A stretch of 64,000 nucleotides of DNA, taken from positions 1 through 64,000 of the forward strand of contig CANSSP010000013.1 in the NCBI GenBank assembly GCA_947649645.1, in the 5' to 3' direction. The notes beneath the pieces are model-generated. The model had not been told where the DNA came from, did not search any database, and was given only the letters and a program-made list of their open reading frames with translations. A program made the position numbers and the translations under genes. Source of the stretch: an uncultured Roseburia sp. (GTDB lineage: Bacteria > Bacillota > Clostridia > Lachnospirales > Lachnospiraceae). Positions 7,970 through 18,817 of this stretch are shown here, in pieces. Every line of letters begins with the position of its first letter. Positions within the stretch are counted from its first letter, which is position 1.

Positions 7970-9931
7970 TTATGTCTGATCTGTCTGCGCCAGATTCCCC
8001 AGTTTCTTTTTCACACTGTCCGCTGTGCTCAGAATCAGGTCCGCCGATGCCGCAATCTCCTCCGTCGCTGCCGCAAGGTTCTCAATCCTGCCGTTGATCT
8101 CTGAAACCGTCGTCATCAGCTGTTTTGTATCGTTTAAAATATCCCCGATGGATTCCTGTATCTTCTCCTGGCTCTGGTTACTTTTTGTCGCCGTATCCCG
8201 GGAGTTCGTCGCCAGGTGATTGATCTCGCCTGCAACAACGGCAAAGCCACGCCCGGCTTCCCCCGCTCTCGCCGCCTCAATACTCGCATTCAAGGCAAGC
8301 AGATTTGTCTGTGAGGCAATTGAAACCACTTCCTCGTTATTCTGGCCAAGCTCCGCAAGCAATGTATTTATTTCCCCCATCGCATTGCTCAGCACATTAC
8401 AGAATGCAGATACCTGGTGCATATCATCTGATATACCGGAACTCTCCCGCGCATTCCCGGCATTTCCGACTGCCATGTTATCAACGGCCTCATAGAGATC
8501 CACAAATTCCTGATTGATCTCGTTTACCGTCCCGATAATCATCTCTTCACGCTGTTTTGCCTCATCTTTTTCCGCCCGTATTTCATCCGCAAGCGCAACC
8601 TGCTGTTCACGTTCGACTTCCACCTGATGTTTCGTATAATAAATACAATTTTCTTTCTTGTTGAATCCGTTGTAAATCGCCACAGCCATATCGGCACAGC
8701 TGTCGTACCCACAGCAGGCGCAGTTGATATGCTGCTCCTCCCATGTGTTTTTGTCCATGCTGCGGTAAATTTCCCTCAGCTGAGACTCCGTCGGAATTTT
8801 ATAACTGCATGTTGCCGACAGGTCTGTATATGTACGCAGATAATCCTTTAAATTCAGCCTTGAAAACTGTCTGTTCAGCCTCTTTAAGCGCTGTCCGGGC
8901 GAAATATTCTTTGACCACGCACTCAGCCTGCCACCTTTCTTTGACTGCTCCCTGATCTGCAGAAGCTGATACAAAGCCTGGTCTCCCGATACCCGCTCCG
9001 GATCTGTCGCTGTACCGCAAAGACATCCGTCTGCACAATTGAGCGCGTCAATAAACAGATACGGCGTCTTTCCTTTTACAATCTGCTCTTTATTTCTCTC
9101 TAAGTATTCATACAGATGCTTCTCTCCTTCAACCTGACGGATGAAAACACTCTCGCCCAGAAACCAGTATACATTCTCTTTCAGCCCGCCCGGCGTCGGA
9201 TACACCGACCCCAGGCCATATTCGATCTCGTCTGAGCACAACGTTCCCGAAACAGAATGCTTTCTGACGTACTTCATGAGGTGTTCAAACGTTACATTGT
9301 ACTGGATCATTCCCCGATTCTGCGGTTCTTCCATCTCAAGCTTCTTGGCAATGCAGGGACTGATAAACGCAAGCGTATCCTTAATCCCCATTTCCCTGCG
9401 CGCGTAAATTGCCGCACACATCATCGGGCTCTGCACCGGAAATAACTTCGGGATGAGTTCCGGTGCATAGCGTTCAATGTATCCCACCAGCGCCGGACAG
9501 GGCTGCGAGATTCCTCCCAGGAACTGATTCTCATTGATATAATTCAGATATCCCCAGGTCGTAATGTCTGCCCCGAACGACACGCTTATAATGCGGTTTA
9601 CTCCGGCTTTTTTCAATCCGCCCAGCACAGTCTCATATTCTTTCGGATAATTCGCCTTAAATGCCGGCGCCACCAGCAGCGAGATCCGTTCGCCTCTTCC
9701 CAGAGCCTCAAAAAAGGCCTCTGTATCGTCACAAAATTCCCGCGCCTTATGCTCGCACACGTCAAAACAGGCTCCACAGCCAATGCAGCGGTCCCCGTCC
9801 ACGTCGATCCGGTTTTTCCCGTCAGTCTCATGAGAGATACACGCTCCCATACAGCTGCAGGCACTGATACATTTGTTACATCCAATACATTGATCATTCG
9901 TATAAACAAGTGATTTTTTTCCCACGCTCAT
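7970..9931 (-). CDS. [FeFe]-hydrogenase-like sensor fused to a chemoreceptor signalling domain
   Basis: A 653-residue soluble protein, no membrane segment. Domains in order: two [4Fe-4S] ferredoxin motifs (Cys15-18-21-25 region and Cys49-52-55-59), a hydrogenase H-cluster domain at about 80-320, a further Cys cluster (Cys404, 406, 407, 412, 429) resembling the 4Fe-4S domain of sensory hydrogenases, a coiled coil from about 435, and an MCP signalling domain with the hairpin tip [19 protein letters not shown] near 555-575. Cys145, Cys193, Cys299 and Cys303 align with the four H-cluster ligands. The first Cys of the usual TSCCP motif, needed for proton transfer in catalytic enzymes, is Pro144 here (SQPCP). 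This fits sensory hydrogenase-like proteins rather than an H2-producing enzyme. It probably reports H2 or redox state to CheA/CheW or to another partner; no hydrogenase maturation or chemotaxis genes are in the window. RBS AGGAGGAATTAAG. Confidence 0.9.
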   Translation of the reverse strand: MSVGKKSLVYTNDQCIGCNKCISACSCMGACISHETDGKNRIDVDGDRCIGCGACFDVCEHKAREFCDDTEAFFEALGRGERISLLVAPAFKANYPKEYETVLGGLKKAGVNRIISVSFGADITTWGYLNYINENQFLGGISQPCPALVGYIERYAPELIPKLFPVQSPMMCAAIYARREMGIKDTLAFISPCIAKKLEMEEPQNRGMIQYNVTFEHLMKYVRKHSVSGTLCSDEIEYGLGSVYPTPGGLKENVYWFLGESVFIRQVEGEKHLYEYLERNKEQIVKGKTPYLFIDALNCADGCLCGTATDPERVSGDQALYQLLQIREQSKKGGRLSAWSKNISPGQRLKRLNRQFSRLNLKDYLRTYTDLSATCSYKIPTESQLREIYRSMDKNTWEEQHINCACCGYDSCADMAVAIYNGFNKKENCIYYTKHQVEVEREQQVALADEIRAEKDEAKQREEMIIGTVNEINQEFVDLYEAVDNMAVGNAGNARESSGISDDMHQVSAFCNVLSNAMGEINTLLAELGQNNEEVVSIASQTNLLALNASIEAARAGEAGRGFAVVAGEINHLATNSRDTATKSNQSQEKIQESIGDILNDTKQLMTTVSEINGRIENLAAATEEIAASADLILSTADSVKKKLGNLAQTDQT

Positions 9932-10007
9932 CTTAATTCCTCCTGTGTTTCACTGCAAAGGTATCAGATAGCATCCTTTCCGAATCAGGATTTTCTTCCA
10001 TGCCGGT

Positions 10008-13000
10008 TTACATATTTTTTACTTTGGCGATATCTATCGGCGTGAGCGTGTCCATCGCCGTCTCAAGACTGAGCGCCAGCGCATTTGCCGTATCCATCGC
10101 CGTAATGCAGTAGACTCCCGTTTCGATTGCATTGCGCCGGATCAGAAATCCGTCCCTGCTTTTATCGCCGTTTCCCTGCGTCGGCGTATCAATGACAAGA
10201 TCGATCCGATGTCCGAGAATAAGATCCATTACATTGGGAGACTCCTGTGTAATCTTATTGATTTTGCGCACATCCACACCGTGCGACTTTAAATATTTTG
10301 CCGTGCTTCTTGTCGCATAAATCGTATAGCCCAGCGCCTCAAAACGCTTCGCGACCTCAACTGCTTCCGGCTTATCGGCATCTTTTACCGTAATGATCAT
10401 CTGTCTGTATCGGGGAAGCGTTATACCCGCTCCGAGAAATGCTTTGTACAAAGCCTCATTAAAAGTCTTTGCAATCCCAAGGCACTCCCCGGTCGACTTC
10501 ATCTCGGGTCCGAGCGAAATCTCCGCTCCGCGGAGTTTTTCAAACGAAAATACCGGCATTTTAATGGCAATGTAGTCTGCAGCCGGCGCCAGCCCCGGCT
10601 CATACCCAAGACCGCGGATCGTGTTTCCGATAATCACTCTGGCAGCCAGATCCACAATCGGAATACCGGTCACTTTGCTGATATACGGCACTGTTCTTGA
10701 AGAACGCGGATTTACCTCAATCACGTACACTTCCTCGTCCATAGCGATGAACTGGATATTGATCAGTCCGACGACATGAAGCGCTTTTGCCAGCCGCCGC
10801 GTATATTCCACAAGCTTTTCTTTTACATGGTCGCTGATTGTCGGAGCGGGGTACACGGAAATGCTGTCTCCGGAATGAACTCCGGTGCGCTCAATATGTT
10901 CCATAATACCAGGAATCAGAATATCCGTCCCGTCGCAGACCGCATCCACCTCGATTTCCTTCCCCTGCAGATACTTATCAACCAGAATCGGATGATCCTG
11001 GGCAATACGGTTGATAATACCGATAAACGCTTCGATCTCCTCGTCGTTAAAAGCAATCTTCATGCCCTGGCCGCCAAGCACATAGGACGGCCTCACGAGA
11101 ACCGGATATCCCAGCCGGCCCGCCACTTCTTTTGCCTCTTCGGCGGTAAACACCGTATCTCCGGCTGCCCTGGGAATGCCCGTCTGCTCTAAGATTTTGT
11201 CAAACAGCTCGCGGTCTTCCGCGGCATCGACATCTTCTGCCTTCGTGCCCAGTATCGGAACCCCCATGTTCATCAGACTTTCGGTCAGTTTAATGGCTGT
11301 CTGCCCGCCAAACTGAACAACGGCTCCATCCGGCTTTTCAAGCCTCACAATCGATTCCACATCCTCCGCGGTCAGCGGTTCAAAATACAGTTTATCCGCA
11401 ATGTCAAAATCCGTCGAAACAGTTTCCGGATTATTGTTAATAATAACCGTCTCCCATCCTTCACGCGCAAATGCCCATGTGCAGTGGACGGAGCAATAAT
11501 CAAACTCAATCCCCTGGCCGATACGGATAGGGCCGGAGCCGAGCACCAGAACTTTTTTCTTTGCATTTGTCTCCACAGCTTCGTTTTCACTGCCAAAAAC
11601 CGAATAATAATAAGGAGTCGCTGCCTCAAATTCCGCCGCACAGGTGTCTACCATTTTATATGCTGCAACGATGCCGTTATCATACCGCAGATCGCGAATT
11701 TCTTTTTCTGTTTTTCCCGACAATCTGGCGATCACACTGTCGGGAAACGCAATGCGCTTAGCCTCCCTTAACAGTTCCACCGTAATCGCTTCCTTCTTTA
11801 ACCGCTCTTCCATCTCCACAAGAATGGCCAGCTTATCGATAAACCAGCGGTCAATCTGCGTCGCCTTGTGAATACGGTCATAATCAATGCCGCGGCGCAA
11901 AGCTTCCGCGATCACCCATATCCTGCGGTCGTCTGCCTTTTCCATCTGTGCAGACAATTCCTCTTCTGACAGTCCGGTAAAATCGTAGGACATCAGACTG
12001 TCCACATGCTGCTCTAAAGAACGGATGGCCTTCATCAGCGCCCCTTCAAAGTTGTCGCAGATACTCATAACTTCTCCGGTCGCCTTCATCTGCGTCGTCA
12101 GGGTACGCTTCGCCGTGATAAATTTATCAAACGGGAGCCTGGGGATTTTCACGACACAATAGTCTAACATCGGTTCAAAACTGGCATACGTTTTTCCGGT
12201 AATCGCATTTTTTATCTCATCCAGCGTATAGCCCAGCGCAATCTTCGCCGCCACTTTTGCAATCGGGTAGCCGGTTGCCTTGGAGGCAAGCGCCGACGAA
12301 CGGGATACCCTGGGATTTACCTCAATCACACAGTACTCAAACGTATCCGGATGCAGCGCATACTGCACGTTACACCCGCCCGTAATATTCAGCTCTGATA
12401 TAATATTGAGGGCCGAGGTGCGCAGCATCTGATACTCCTTGTCCCCCAGCGTCTGCGACGGGGCGACGACAATGGAATCTCCCGTGTGGACACCGACCGG
12501 ATCAATGTTTTCCATATTGCAGACTGTGATACAGTTGCCCGCGGCATCCCGCATTACTTCATACTCTATTTCCTTCCATCCGGCAATACAGCGCTCGACA
12601 AGCACTTCGCCGACACGGCTTAACCTGAGTCCGTTTGTGAGGATTTCAACCAGTTCATTCTCATTGTGGGCAATACCGCCGCCGCTTCCTCCGAGCGTGT
12701 ATGCCGGGCGAAGCACAACCGGATAGCCTATGGTGTTGGTAAATCTGATCCCGTCCTCTACGTTATGGACTACCTGCGAAGCAGCGCACGGCTCTCCGAT
12801 TTTTTCCATCGTATCCTTAAACGCCTGACGATCCTCCGCCTTAAAAATCGTTTCCGCAGTCGTGCCAATAAGGCGCACACCATACTTTTCGAGTATTCCC
12901 GTTTCGGAAAGCTCCATTCCAAGATTCAGTCCCGCCTGGCCTCCAAGCGTGGGAAGCACGCTGTCGGGCCTTTCTTTCGCAATAATCTGTTCCAGCATCG

Positions 13001-13214
13001 GAACGGTAAGCGGCTCGATATATACCTGATCTGCAATATCTTTATCTGTCATGATGGTCGCCGGATTTGAATTTACCAGCACGACCTCTATTCCCTCTTC
13101 CTTCAGCGAACGGCATGCCTGTGTACCCGCATAATCAAACTCCGCCGCCTGGCCGATCACAATGGGACCGGAACCAATCACAAGCACTTTTCTGATCTCT
13201 TTGTTTCTAGGCAT
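10008..13214 (-). CDS. carB: Carbamoyl-phosphate synthase large subunit
   Basis: CarB makes carbamoyl phosphate from bicarbonate, ATP and ammonia tunnelled from CarA, feeding pyrimidine and arginine synthesis. The 1068-residue protein has the two homologous ATP-grasp halves (first: [21 protein letters not shown]; second: [20 protein letters not shown] at about residue 555) and the C-terminal allosteric MGS-like domain from about 935 ([16 protein letters not shown]-type sequence, then [20 protein letters not shown]). Length is normal and no frame break is seen. It lies 16 bases after carA, with RBS GGAGGGATGAG. Only one carAB pair is visible and no pyr or arg genes flank it, so it likely serves both pathways. 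Confidence 0.97.
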   Translation of the reverse strand: MPRNKEIRKVLVIGSGPIVIGQAAEFDYAGTQACRSLKEEGIEVVLVNSNPATIMTDKDIADQVYIEPLTVPMLEQIIAKERPDSVLPTLGGQAGLNLGMELSETGILEKYGVRLIGTTAETIFKAEDRQAFKDTMEKIGEPCAASQVVHNVEDGIRFTNTIGYPVVLRPAYTLGGSGGGIAHNENELVEILTNGLRLSRVGEVLVERCIAGWKEIEYEVMRDAAGNCITVCNMENIDPVGVHTGDSIVVAPSQTLGDKEYQMLRTSALNIISELNITGGCNVQYALHPDTFEYCVIEVNPRVSRSSALASKATGYPIAKVAAKIALGYTLDEIKNAITGKTYASFEPMLDYCVVKIPRLPFDKFITAKRTLTTQMKATGEVMSICDNFEGALMKAIRSLEQHVDSLMSYDFTGLSEEELSAQMEKADDRRIWVIAEALRRGIDYDRIHKATQIDRWFIDKLAILVEMEERLKKEAITVELLREAKRIAFPDSVIARLSGKTEKEIRDLRYDNGIVAAYKMVDTCAAEFEAATPYYYSVFGSENEAVETNAKKKVLVLGSGPIRIGQGIEFDYCSVHCTWAFAREGWETVIINNNPETVSTDFDIADKLYFEPLTAEDVESIVRLEKPDGAVVQFGGQTAIKLTESLMNMGVPILGTKAEDVDAAEDRELFDKILEQTGIPRAAGDTVFTAEEAKEVAGRLGYPVLVRPSYVLGGQGMKIAFNDEEIEAFIGIINRIAQDHPILVDKYLQGKEIEVDAVCDGTDILIPGIMEHIERTGVHSGDSISVYPAPTISDHVKEKLVEYTRRLAKALHVVGLINIQFIAMDEEVYVIEVNPRSSRTVPYISKVTGIPIVDLAARVIIGNTIRGLGYEPGLAPAADYIAIKMPVFSFEKLRGAEISLGPEMKSTGECLGIAKTFNEALYKAFLGAGITLPRYRQMIITVKDADKPEAVEVAKRFEALGYTIYATRSTAKYLKSHGVDVRKINKITQESPNVMDLILGHRIDLVIDTPTQGNGDKSRDGFLIRRNAIETGVYCITAMDTANALALSLETAMDTLTPIDIAKVKNM

Positions 13215-13230
13215 CTCATCCCTCCATATT

Positions 13231-14310
13231 TTATGACTGCATCATAGACACAAAACGGTCAAACAGATAAGCGGAATCCTGGGGGCCCGGGCACGCTTCC
13301 GGGTGAAACTGTACGGTAAAAATATTTTTCCCGACATAAGAGAGCCCCTCGTTCGTTCCGTCGTTTACATTTACAAAAGCAGGCCGCGCAATTTTCGGGT
13401 CAAGGCGATCTGCATCCACAACATATCCATGATTCTGGGAAGAAATGTACACACGCCCCGTCTCTAAATCCTTCACCGGATGATTTCCGCCCCGATGGCC
13501 GTATTTCATTTTGTGCGTATCCGCTCCCATGGCAAGCGCCATCAGCTGATGGCCCAGACAGATTGCAAAAATCGGAACATCCGAATCGTAAAGTTTCCTT
13601 ATTTCCGCGATTATGTCCCTGCACTCCTTCGGATCCCCCGGTCCGTTACTCAGCATAATGCCATCCGGCCGATCATTGAGAATCTCCTCTGCCGTCGTAT
13701 GCGCCGGGTAAATCGTCACTTCACACCCACGCCTGTTTAACGACTGCGCGATATTATTTTTGGCCCCCAGATCCAGCAGCGCCACTCTTTTTCCCGCAGA
13801 AAACCCACGCGGCCTTTTTAATACGCGCCTGCCCGTGCAGGACACTTTGTCCACTACATTTCCGGTTCTATAAGCCTTTAACCCGGGAATCACTGCGGCA
13901 GGGTCAACATCCTCTCTTGTCGTAATCATTCCGTTCATCGTTCCCTTCTCACGGAGAATCTTCGTGAGGGCGCGGGTATCTATTCCGGCAATTCCGGGTA
14001 TGTCATGCCGCACAAGAAACTCCTGTATCGTCCCTTCGCAGCGAAAATTACTCGGCATTCTCGACAGCTCTCTGACGATATAGCCGTCCGGCCACGGGCG
14101 CTGTGACTCCATATCCGGCGTAATGCCATAATTCCCGATCAGCGGATATGTCATGACAACCGCCTGGCCTGCGTAGGACGGATCTGTCAGGACCTCCAGA
14201 TAACCCGTCATTGACGTATTGAACACAATTTCACTGATCACTTCTCTCGTGGAACCGATACTGGTTCCGGTAAAAACGTTTCCGTCTTCAAGTATCAAAA
14301 ATGCTTTCAT
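13231..14310 (-). CDS. carA: Carbamoyl-phosphate synthase small (glutaminase) subunit
   Basis: CarA hydrolyses glutamine and passes ammonia to CarB. The N-terminal half is the CarA-specific domain ([31 protein letters not shown]), the C-terminal half a class I glutamine amidotransferase with nucleophile Cys in [13 protein letters not shown] and the His-Glu pair in [11 protein letters not shown]. The ATG at 14310 gives 359 residues, the usual length. The frame is open upstream to 14382, but that stretch encodes a run of Lys/Arg/Phe and is the leader with the poly-A/poly-T hairpin, so I reject it. Promoter at 14451-14479 leaves a leader of about 130 bases. Confidence 0.96.
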   Translation of the reverse strand: MKAFLILEDGNVFTGTSIGSTREVISEIVFNTSMTGYLEVLTDPSYAGQAVVMTYPLIGNYGITPDMESQRPWPDGYIVRELSRMPSNFRCEGTIQEFLVRHDIPGIAGIDTRALTKILREKGTMNGMITTREDVDPAAVIPGLKAYRTGNVVDKVSCTGRRVLKRPRGFSAGKRVALLDLGAKNNIAQSLNRRGCEVTIYPAHTTAEEILNDRPDGIMLSNGPGDPKECRDIIAEIRKLYDSDVPIFAICLGHQLMALAMGADTHKMKYGHRGGNHPVKDLETGRVYISSQNHGYVVDADRLDPKIARPAFVNVNDGTNEGLSYVGKNIFTVQFHPEACPGPQDSAYLFDRFVSMMQS

Positions 14311-14339
14311 TGTTCTGACTGTCCTTTCCTCTTTTTTCC

Positions 14340-14365
14340 AAAAAAAAAAACGTTTCCGTTTTTTT
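14340..14365 (-). promoter_or_regulatory. AT-rich hairpin and 11-T run in the carA leader
   Basis: On the minus strand AAAAAAACG-GAAA-CGTTTTTTT forms a 9-bp stem with a GAAA tetraloop, and the T run continues to 11 bases. It ends about 30 bases before the carA start codon. It resembles a weak intrinsic terminator (attenuator); the long U tract could also be a slippage site. Confidence 0.5.
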
Positions 14366-14450
14366 CGCCTGCTGCCGCGCATACTATTTCACACGCCCTG
14401 ACCTGCCTCTGTCTGATTCTAAAATACAAGGCTCCCGAACAGTTACAGAG

Positions 14451-14479
14451 AGTTTATCATATAGATATACATTTTTCAA
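14451..14479 (-). promoter_or_regulatory. Promoter of carAB
   Basis: Minus strand: -35 TTGAAA (14474-14479), exact 17-bp spacer, -10 TAAACT (14451-14456). The predicted leader, about 130 bases, holds the AT-rich hairpin at 14340-14365. I found no clear PyrR-binding loop. Confidence 0.75.
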
Positions 14480-14580
14480 CCTTTTTCCGAACAAACCTGA
14501 CCTGGCGGACGGATTTTGTGTGACTGGCCGCCTCACGCCGTATTGGCATCGGCAGAATCCGTCTCACGCCAGAAAACGAA

Positions 14581-14639
14581 GATATCCGGACAACGGAGAA
14601 TCTGTCCTGAAAGACAAAACTCTTCATTGCCCGGATATC
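14581..14639. repeat. Inverted repeat downstream of tRNA-Tyr
   Basis: Nine-base arms GATATCCGG (14581-14589) and CCGGATATC (14631-14639), 41 bases apart, beginning 10 bases past the tRNA 3' end. It could fold in the trailer of the tRNA-Tyr transcript; no T tract follows. Confidence 0.45.
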
Positions 14640-14648
14640 CGGTACAAA

Positions 14649-14730
14649 TGGGCAGAGGTGGATTCGAACCACCGAAGCAATTTGCAGCAGATTTACAGTC
14701 TGTCCCCTTTGGCCACTCGGGAATCTGCCC
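14649..14730 (-). tRNA. tRNA-Tyr(GUA)
   Basis: On the minus strand the gene starts GGGCAGATTCCCGAGTGG and ends with CTGCCC plus discriminator A. The acceptor stem pairs fully, the anticodon loop reads CTGTAAA giving GUA, a long variable arm (class II tRNA, as bacterial tRNA-Tyr) follows, and the T loop is GGTTCGAATCC. The CCA end is not encoded, so RNase Z and Cca (both in this window) would be needed to mature it. Confidence 0.97.
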
Positions 14731-14835
14731 ATTCGTCATATAAACTCTGACATCGTCAGATTATAGCATAAAACTGTCGGCCGTGCAAGCAGGAAATTGA
14801 AAGTTCTTTTCAGCCACCCACATGGATTGTGCCTG

Positions 14836-16962
14836 TCATTCCCGGACTTTCTCCTCTCTGAACAGAACGACGGAAGAGAGCTTCTGCATACGGATCTGCA
14901 GGATCCCGCCCTTAACCTCATACCATTTTGGCATCGGCGAGTATCCCGTCTCGGTCGTAATCATAATCCGCTCCATCGCACATTCATTTGGAATCCCGAC
15001 CGGCCAGACCGCAAGCTCAATATTCTTTTCCTCCGCACTGTTATTCACAATAACGACAAACTGCTGCTCCCGGTTAAATCTGCCGTAACAGAGCAGATCC
15101 TGGCCGCCTTCGAGAAATTTCAAAGATCCTGTGCAAAGCGCCGCTGACTGCCGGTGAATCCGGATCATGTCGCGGTGAAAATCAACGAGCACAAGATCCT
15201 CTTTCCCCCATGGATAAGTTCTGCGGTTATCCGGATCCGTAAATCCACACAGCCCCGCCTCATCCCCATAATAGATCGTCGGCGCACCCGGCCATGTCAT
15301 CTGCACCACAACCGCCGAGCGGAAAACCGCTGGAGAGATTCCCTCCGAAGCTGCGTCCGTGCCAAGCACCGAAGCCCTCCCCGCCCGGCCGTTTGTCCGC
15401 GTAAGAAAGCGGGAGTGATCATGATTGGAGAGCTGATTCATCGCGCACAAAAGCTGCGATGTCTGAAAGCTCGCCATATAATGTTTCATTGCGCCCTCAA
15501 AATTTCCGATCTTGCCCTTTAACTCCGGTTTTGCCTCATCGCTATGCTTCTCCATTCCTGTCAGAAACCAGGTCAGCGGCTCCATAAAGGCATCGTAATT
15601 CATAACCGTATCCCACTGATCACCTCTGGCAAGCCAGTCTTTCGGATCGCCGTAATGTTCGGCCAGAATAATCGCCTCCGGATTTGCCTTCTTAACCGCC
15701 TTCCGGAAATCGCGCCAGAACCTGTGATTCTCCTCCGGCGAGTGTCCCAGGTCAGCGGCAACATCCAGTCTCCAGCCGTCTGCATTGTAAGGCGGAGAAA
15801 CCCATTTCGCCGCAATCCACAATATATACTCCCGCAGCTCAGCCGACCCCTCATAGTTCAGCTTTGGCAGCGTATCATGCCCCCACCATCCCTCGTAAGT
15901 GCGATTATACGGCCAGCCCTGCATGTCTTCAAAACGAAAGAAATCACGGTACGGGCTGTCTTCAGCCAGAAACGCCCCTGCCTCATAATCTTCTGATTTC
16001 GCATAAATTTTCTCACGGTCCATCCACTTATTAAAAGAGCCGCAATGATTAAATACACCGTCGAGGATCACCTTCATTCCTCTTGCATGAATTTCCTCCA
16101 CCAGCTCTGCAAAGAGCTGATTGCTTGCGCTTAAATTTTTCCGGTTCGTCACCCGGCTGACATAGCGCTCCGCCTGCTGATTATCGCTGAACCCCTCCGG
16201 CAGCAGGCTTCCTTCCTCTTCTACAATACGTCCGATATGCGGATCAATATAGTCGTAATCCTGAATATCGTATTTGTGATTGGACGGCGATACAAACAGC
16301 GGGTTAAAATATATCACCTCCACGCCAAGACTCTGCAGATAACCAAGCTTTTGTCTCACACCTTCCAGATCGCCGCCATAAAACTCCGCAACCGAAAAAT
16401 CTGACGGACACTGTTCCCAGTCTTCGATTCTGCGCGTGGCGCCACGAATATAAAAATATTCGTTTGTCAGCACATCGTTTGAAGGATCGCCGTTATAAAA
16501 GCGGTCTACCAGAATCTGATACATCACCGCACCTTTCGCCCAGGCCGGCGTGGAAAACCCGGGAAGAATCCGGAATGCATATTCACTGCGCACATCCCGG
16601 CTGACTCCGTAACAGTCATAGTATACGTGCAGCAGACCGCTCACCACTTCAAAGTGATAATAAAACGGCTCTTCTCCCATTGTAATTTTCACAGAATAAT
16701 AATCAAACCCGCCGGCCGACTCCGTCCGTTTCATCTGATAACGTTTCTCTTCATCTGACCGCTCACAGAGCCAGACGATATCTACATTATTTTCTGCCGT
16801 GCGGAAGCGGATTGTTACCTCTTCCCCGGCCTTCGGCTCTGTCGGCTGTCTGTAATCCGCCGTCCCGTCCGAAAAAAATGCTTCCTTTCTTAAAAGGGGG
16901 CGCATCTGCATAATATATTGCCATATACGCCCCAGTTCATAAACGGAATCCACTTTTCCCAT
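14836..16962 (-). CDS. GH13 alpha-glucan hydrolase (neopullulanase / cyclomaltodextrinase type)
   Basis: A 708-residue cytoplasmic enzyme of the alpha-amylase clan that should cut alpha-1,4 (and perhaps alpha-1,6) links in maltodextrins; no signal peptide is present. An N-terminal starch-binding-like domain (to about residue 140) precedes the catalytic barrel, which starts AVMYQILVDRFYNGD. Catalytic residues are visible as Asp in DGWRLDVAADLGH, Glu in IILAEHYGDP and Asp in QLSNHDHSRF; conserved region I is VILDGVFNHCG. A C-terminal beta domain follows. ATG at 16962 has GGAGG six bases upstream, better than the ATG six bases earlier. It is followed by tRNA-Tyr and preceded by a chemoreceptor, so no sugar operon context helps to fix the substrate. 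Confidence 0.9.
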   Translation of the reverse strand: MGKVDSVYELGRIWQYIMQMRPLLRKEAFFSDGTADYRQPTEPKAGEEVTIRFRTAENNVDIVWLCERSDEEKRYQMKRTESAGGFDYYSVKITMGEEPFYYHFEVVSGLLHVYYDCYGVSRDVRSEYAFRILPGFSTPAWAKGAVMYQILVDRFYNGDPSNDVLTNEYFYIRGATRRIEDWEQCPSDFSVAEFYGGDLEGVRQKLGYLQSLGVEVIYFNPLFVSPSNHKYDIQDYDYIDPHIGRIVEEEGSLLPEGFSDNQQAERYVSRVTNRKNLSASNQLFAELVEEIHARGMKVILDGVFNHCGSFNKWMDREKIYAKSEDYEAGAFLAEDSPYRDFFRFEDMQGWPYNRTYEGWWGHDTLPKLNYEGSAELREYILWIAAKWVSPPYNADGWRLDVAADLGHSPEENHRFWRDFRKAVKKANPEAIILAEHYGDPKDWLARGDQWDTVMNYDAFMEPLTWFLTGMEKHSDEAKPELKGKIGNFEGAMKHYMASFQTSQLLCAMNQLSNHDHSRFLTRTNGRAGRASVLGTDAASEGISPAVFRSAVVVQMTWPGAPTIYYGDEAGLCGFTDPDNRRTYPWGKEDLVLVDFHRDMIRIHRQSAALCTGSLKFLEGGQDLLCYGRFNREQQFVVIVNNSAEEKNIELAVWPVGIPNECAMERIMITTETGYSPMPKWYEVKGGILQIRMQKLSSVVLFREEKVRE

Positions 16963-16988
16963 AAACATCCTCCAATGTCAAGGCTTTT

Positions 16989-18386
16989 TTATACTTTAAA
17001 CTTGCGGGTATCCCCGATAAGACCTGCCGTCACGGCGGCAGTCTGCTCCATCATCTCCGCGATTTTTTCGGCTTCCGCCGAGATCTTTGTCACACGCTCT
17101 GCAATTTCATTCGTGCTCTCGGCGCCTTCTCCCGCCGCCCTGCTCACGCCGGAAATTGAAGCGGACACACCGCTTACCGATGCCAGAAGCTCCTGCGAGG
17201 TGGCGCTGAAGTCGGTCACCAGACCGTCAACATAATTTGCATCCTCACTGTAATTGTCCGCCATTTTCTCAAACACATCAAAGCTGGCCGTGATATCAGT
17301 GCCTACAAATTCGAGAAGACGCTCCGCGTCGGATGCCAGATTGGCAACCGCATTCTGCACGCGGTCCGTTACCTCCTGAATATGGCCGACCGTACTGGAA
17401 GACTGCTCCGCAAGCGCTCTGATCTCATTCGCCACGACGGCAAAACCTTTTCCGGCCTCCCCGGCCCTCGCCGCCTCGATGGATGCATTCAGCGATAAAA
17501 GGTTTGTCTGCGACGAAATATTCATAATCGACTCCGCCATCGCTCCGATCTGCGCCACGACTTTCGCATTTTCCAGCGCATGCGAGAGACTTTCCCTGAT
17601 CTCTCCCTGTACAGCCATCGTATCCCTTCGCGTCTCTTCCACCTGTTTCTTCGTCTCGGATGCCCTGACATGAATCTCTTCCACGCGCGCCGACCCTTCC
17701 TGTGCATGCTCTGCCATGCATTTTGCCGCTCCCTCGATCTCCCCCGACATTGTATCAACTTCCAGCGCAGCAGACGCCGTCTCTTCATTGCCGTCCGCCA
17801 GTTCCTGCGTCGTGGCAGAAACCGTGGCAATCTCTCCCGTCAGATTCCCAAGATTTACTTCCGTTTTCTCCACAACCTCCTCGAGCCGGTTCACACCTCC
17901 CTGAACAATACCAAGAACTTCCCGCATATTCCGTGAAATGCTGCTCAGGCTTTTCATCAGTTCCCCGATCTCGTCCCTGCGGTTCTGGTCATGCACAGTT
18001 ACATCTTCCGTAAAGTCCCCCTGCGCCATGCGCTTTGCATACCGGACGGATTTTCTCACACTCCGGATTATGTCAGACGCGATATACAACACCCAGAAAT
18101 CGCACAGAAGACAGATCACCGTCATTTTATAAAAAAAATCATTCTGATTTTCCTGCAGTTTCTGTGATGCATTCTGATTTACGGCGTCAACGATCACCGC
18201 GACCTGCGCATCACTCAGCTCCGGGCTGTCGGCCTTGATATATGCTTCCATATTTTCAAGCATGACCCTCTGGATGCTTCTCATATGTTCTGTTCCTCCA
18301 GACACCCCATAAGTCCCCATCACCAGGATAATCACAATCAGAATTCCGATCTTCACCGAAAGCCTCATCTTCCCTTTGATTCCCAT
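16989..18386 (-). CDS. Methyl-accepting chemotaxis protein with a small sensor
   Basis: A 465-residue chemoreceptor. After [14 protein letters not shown] comes TM1 (about 12-30), a short extracytoplasmic region of about 70 residues (helical, four-helix-bundle-like), TM2 (about 100-118), a HAMP segment ([13 protein letters not shown]), and the MCP signalling domain with tip [19 protein letters not shown]. The start at 18386 is fixed by GAGGAGGAAAATCAT before the ATG; the frame runs on upstream without a ribosome binding site. The sensor is shorter than typical Cache receptors, so the ligand cannot be guessed. It lies 26 bases upstream of the GH13 gene and may be co-transcribed with it, which hints at, but does not show, sugar sensing. 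Confidence 0.92.
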   Translation of the reverse strand: MGIKGKMRLSVKIGILIVIILVMGTYGVSGGTEHMRSIQRVMLENMEAYIKADSPELSDAQVAVIVDAVNQNASQKLQENQNDFFYKMTVICLLCDFWVLYIASDIIRSVRKSVRYAKRMAQGDFTEDVTVHDQNRRDEIGELMKSLSSISRNMREVLGIVQGGVNRLEEVVEKTEVNLGNLTGEIATVSATTQELADGNEETASAALEVDTMSGEIEGAAKCMAEHAQEGSARVEEIHVRASETKKQVEETRRDTMAVQGEIRESLSHALENAKVVAQIGAMAESIMNISSQTNLLSLNASIEAARAGEAGKGFAVVANEIRALAEQSSSTVGHIQEVTDRVQNAVANLASDAERLLEFVGTDITASFDVFEKMADNYSEDANYVDGLVTDFSATSQELLASVSGVSASISGVSRAAGEGAESTNEIAERVTKISAEAEKIAEMMEQTAAVTAGLIGDTRKFKV

Positions 18387-18444
18387 ATGATTTTCCTCCT
18401 CTGTTATTTCTATGCCCGCTTTCGTATTTTTCGCATGTGTTTTC

Positions 18445-18473
18445 ATTCTAACATGCGCATCTTTTTGAAGCAA
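18445..18473 (-). promoter_or_regulatory. Promoter of the chemoreceptor gene
   Basis: Minus strand: -35 TTGCTT (18468-18473), 17-bp spacer, extended -10 TGTTAGAAT (TAGAAT at 18445-18450). Confidence 0.6.
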
Positions 18474-18553
18474 CATCGAATTTTATTCCGGGGGATGTTC
18501 CTTTCACCACCTGTCCGCCGTTTTCATGCTGTATTCTTCTGTCCGTATCCGCA

Positions 18554-18586
18554 CAAAAAAAGACAGCGCCTTTTCACGCTGCCTTT
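18554..18586 (-). terminator. Intrinsic terminator downstream of ftsH
   Basis: Minus strand GGCAGCG-(8-base loop)-CGCTGTC followed by eight T. On the plus strand the hairpin is followed by TTTTT, so it may stop transcription both ways. It lies 230 bases after the ftsH stop; the region between (18587-18817) holds only the palindromes listed separately. Confidence 0.8.
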
Positions 18587-18600
18587 TTAGGAGAAGGTAT

Positions 18601-18667
18601 TTTTACTATGGGGTATAGTAAAAACTATATAAAATGTATTGGGGGGTTTTACAGGTATTATAATACC
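18601..18667. repeat. Two palindromes in the gap after ftsH
   Basis: TTTTACTAT-GGGGT-ATAGTAAAA (18601-18623) and the perfect 14-bp palindrome GGTATTATAATACC (18654-18667), operator-like in form. No start codon with a ribosome binding site follows on the plus strand, so their target is unknown. The rest of 18668-18817 shows nothing I can name. Confidence 0.45.
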
Positions 18668-18817
18668 ACGTTCCCCCGGATCAGTGTGCACAAATTTAAA
18701 AAAATCTGGATCGGAAAACTATACAGATTGGATATCCTCTATTCCCTTTCCCCCTGCCTGCAGCCGAAAATTGCACAACTGTGGCACAGAGTTCTGTCCT
18801 TCTTTTCCATCCCGCTT

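Noticed and set aside
14311-14450. PyrR-binding attenuator for carAB
   Set aside because: No sequence like the conserved PyrR loop (AGUCCAGAGAGGCU type) is present; only the AT-rich hairpin is seen.
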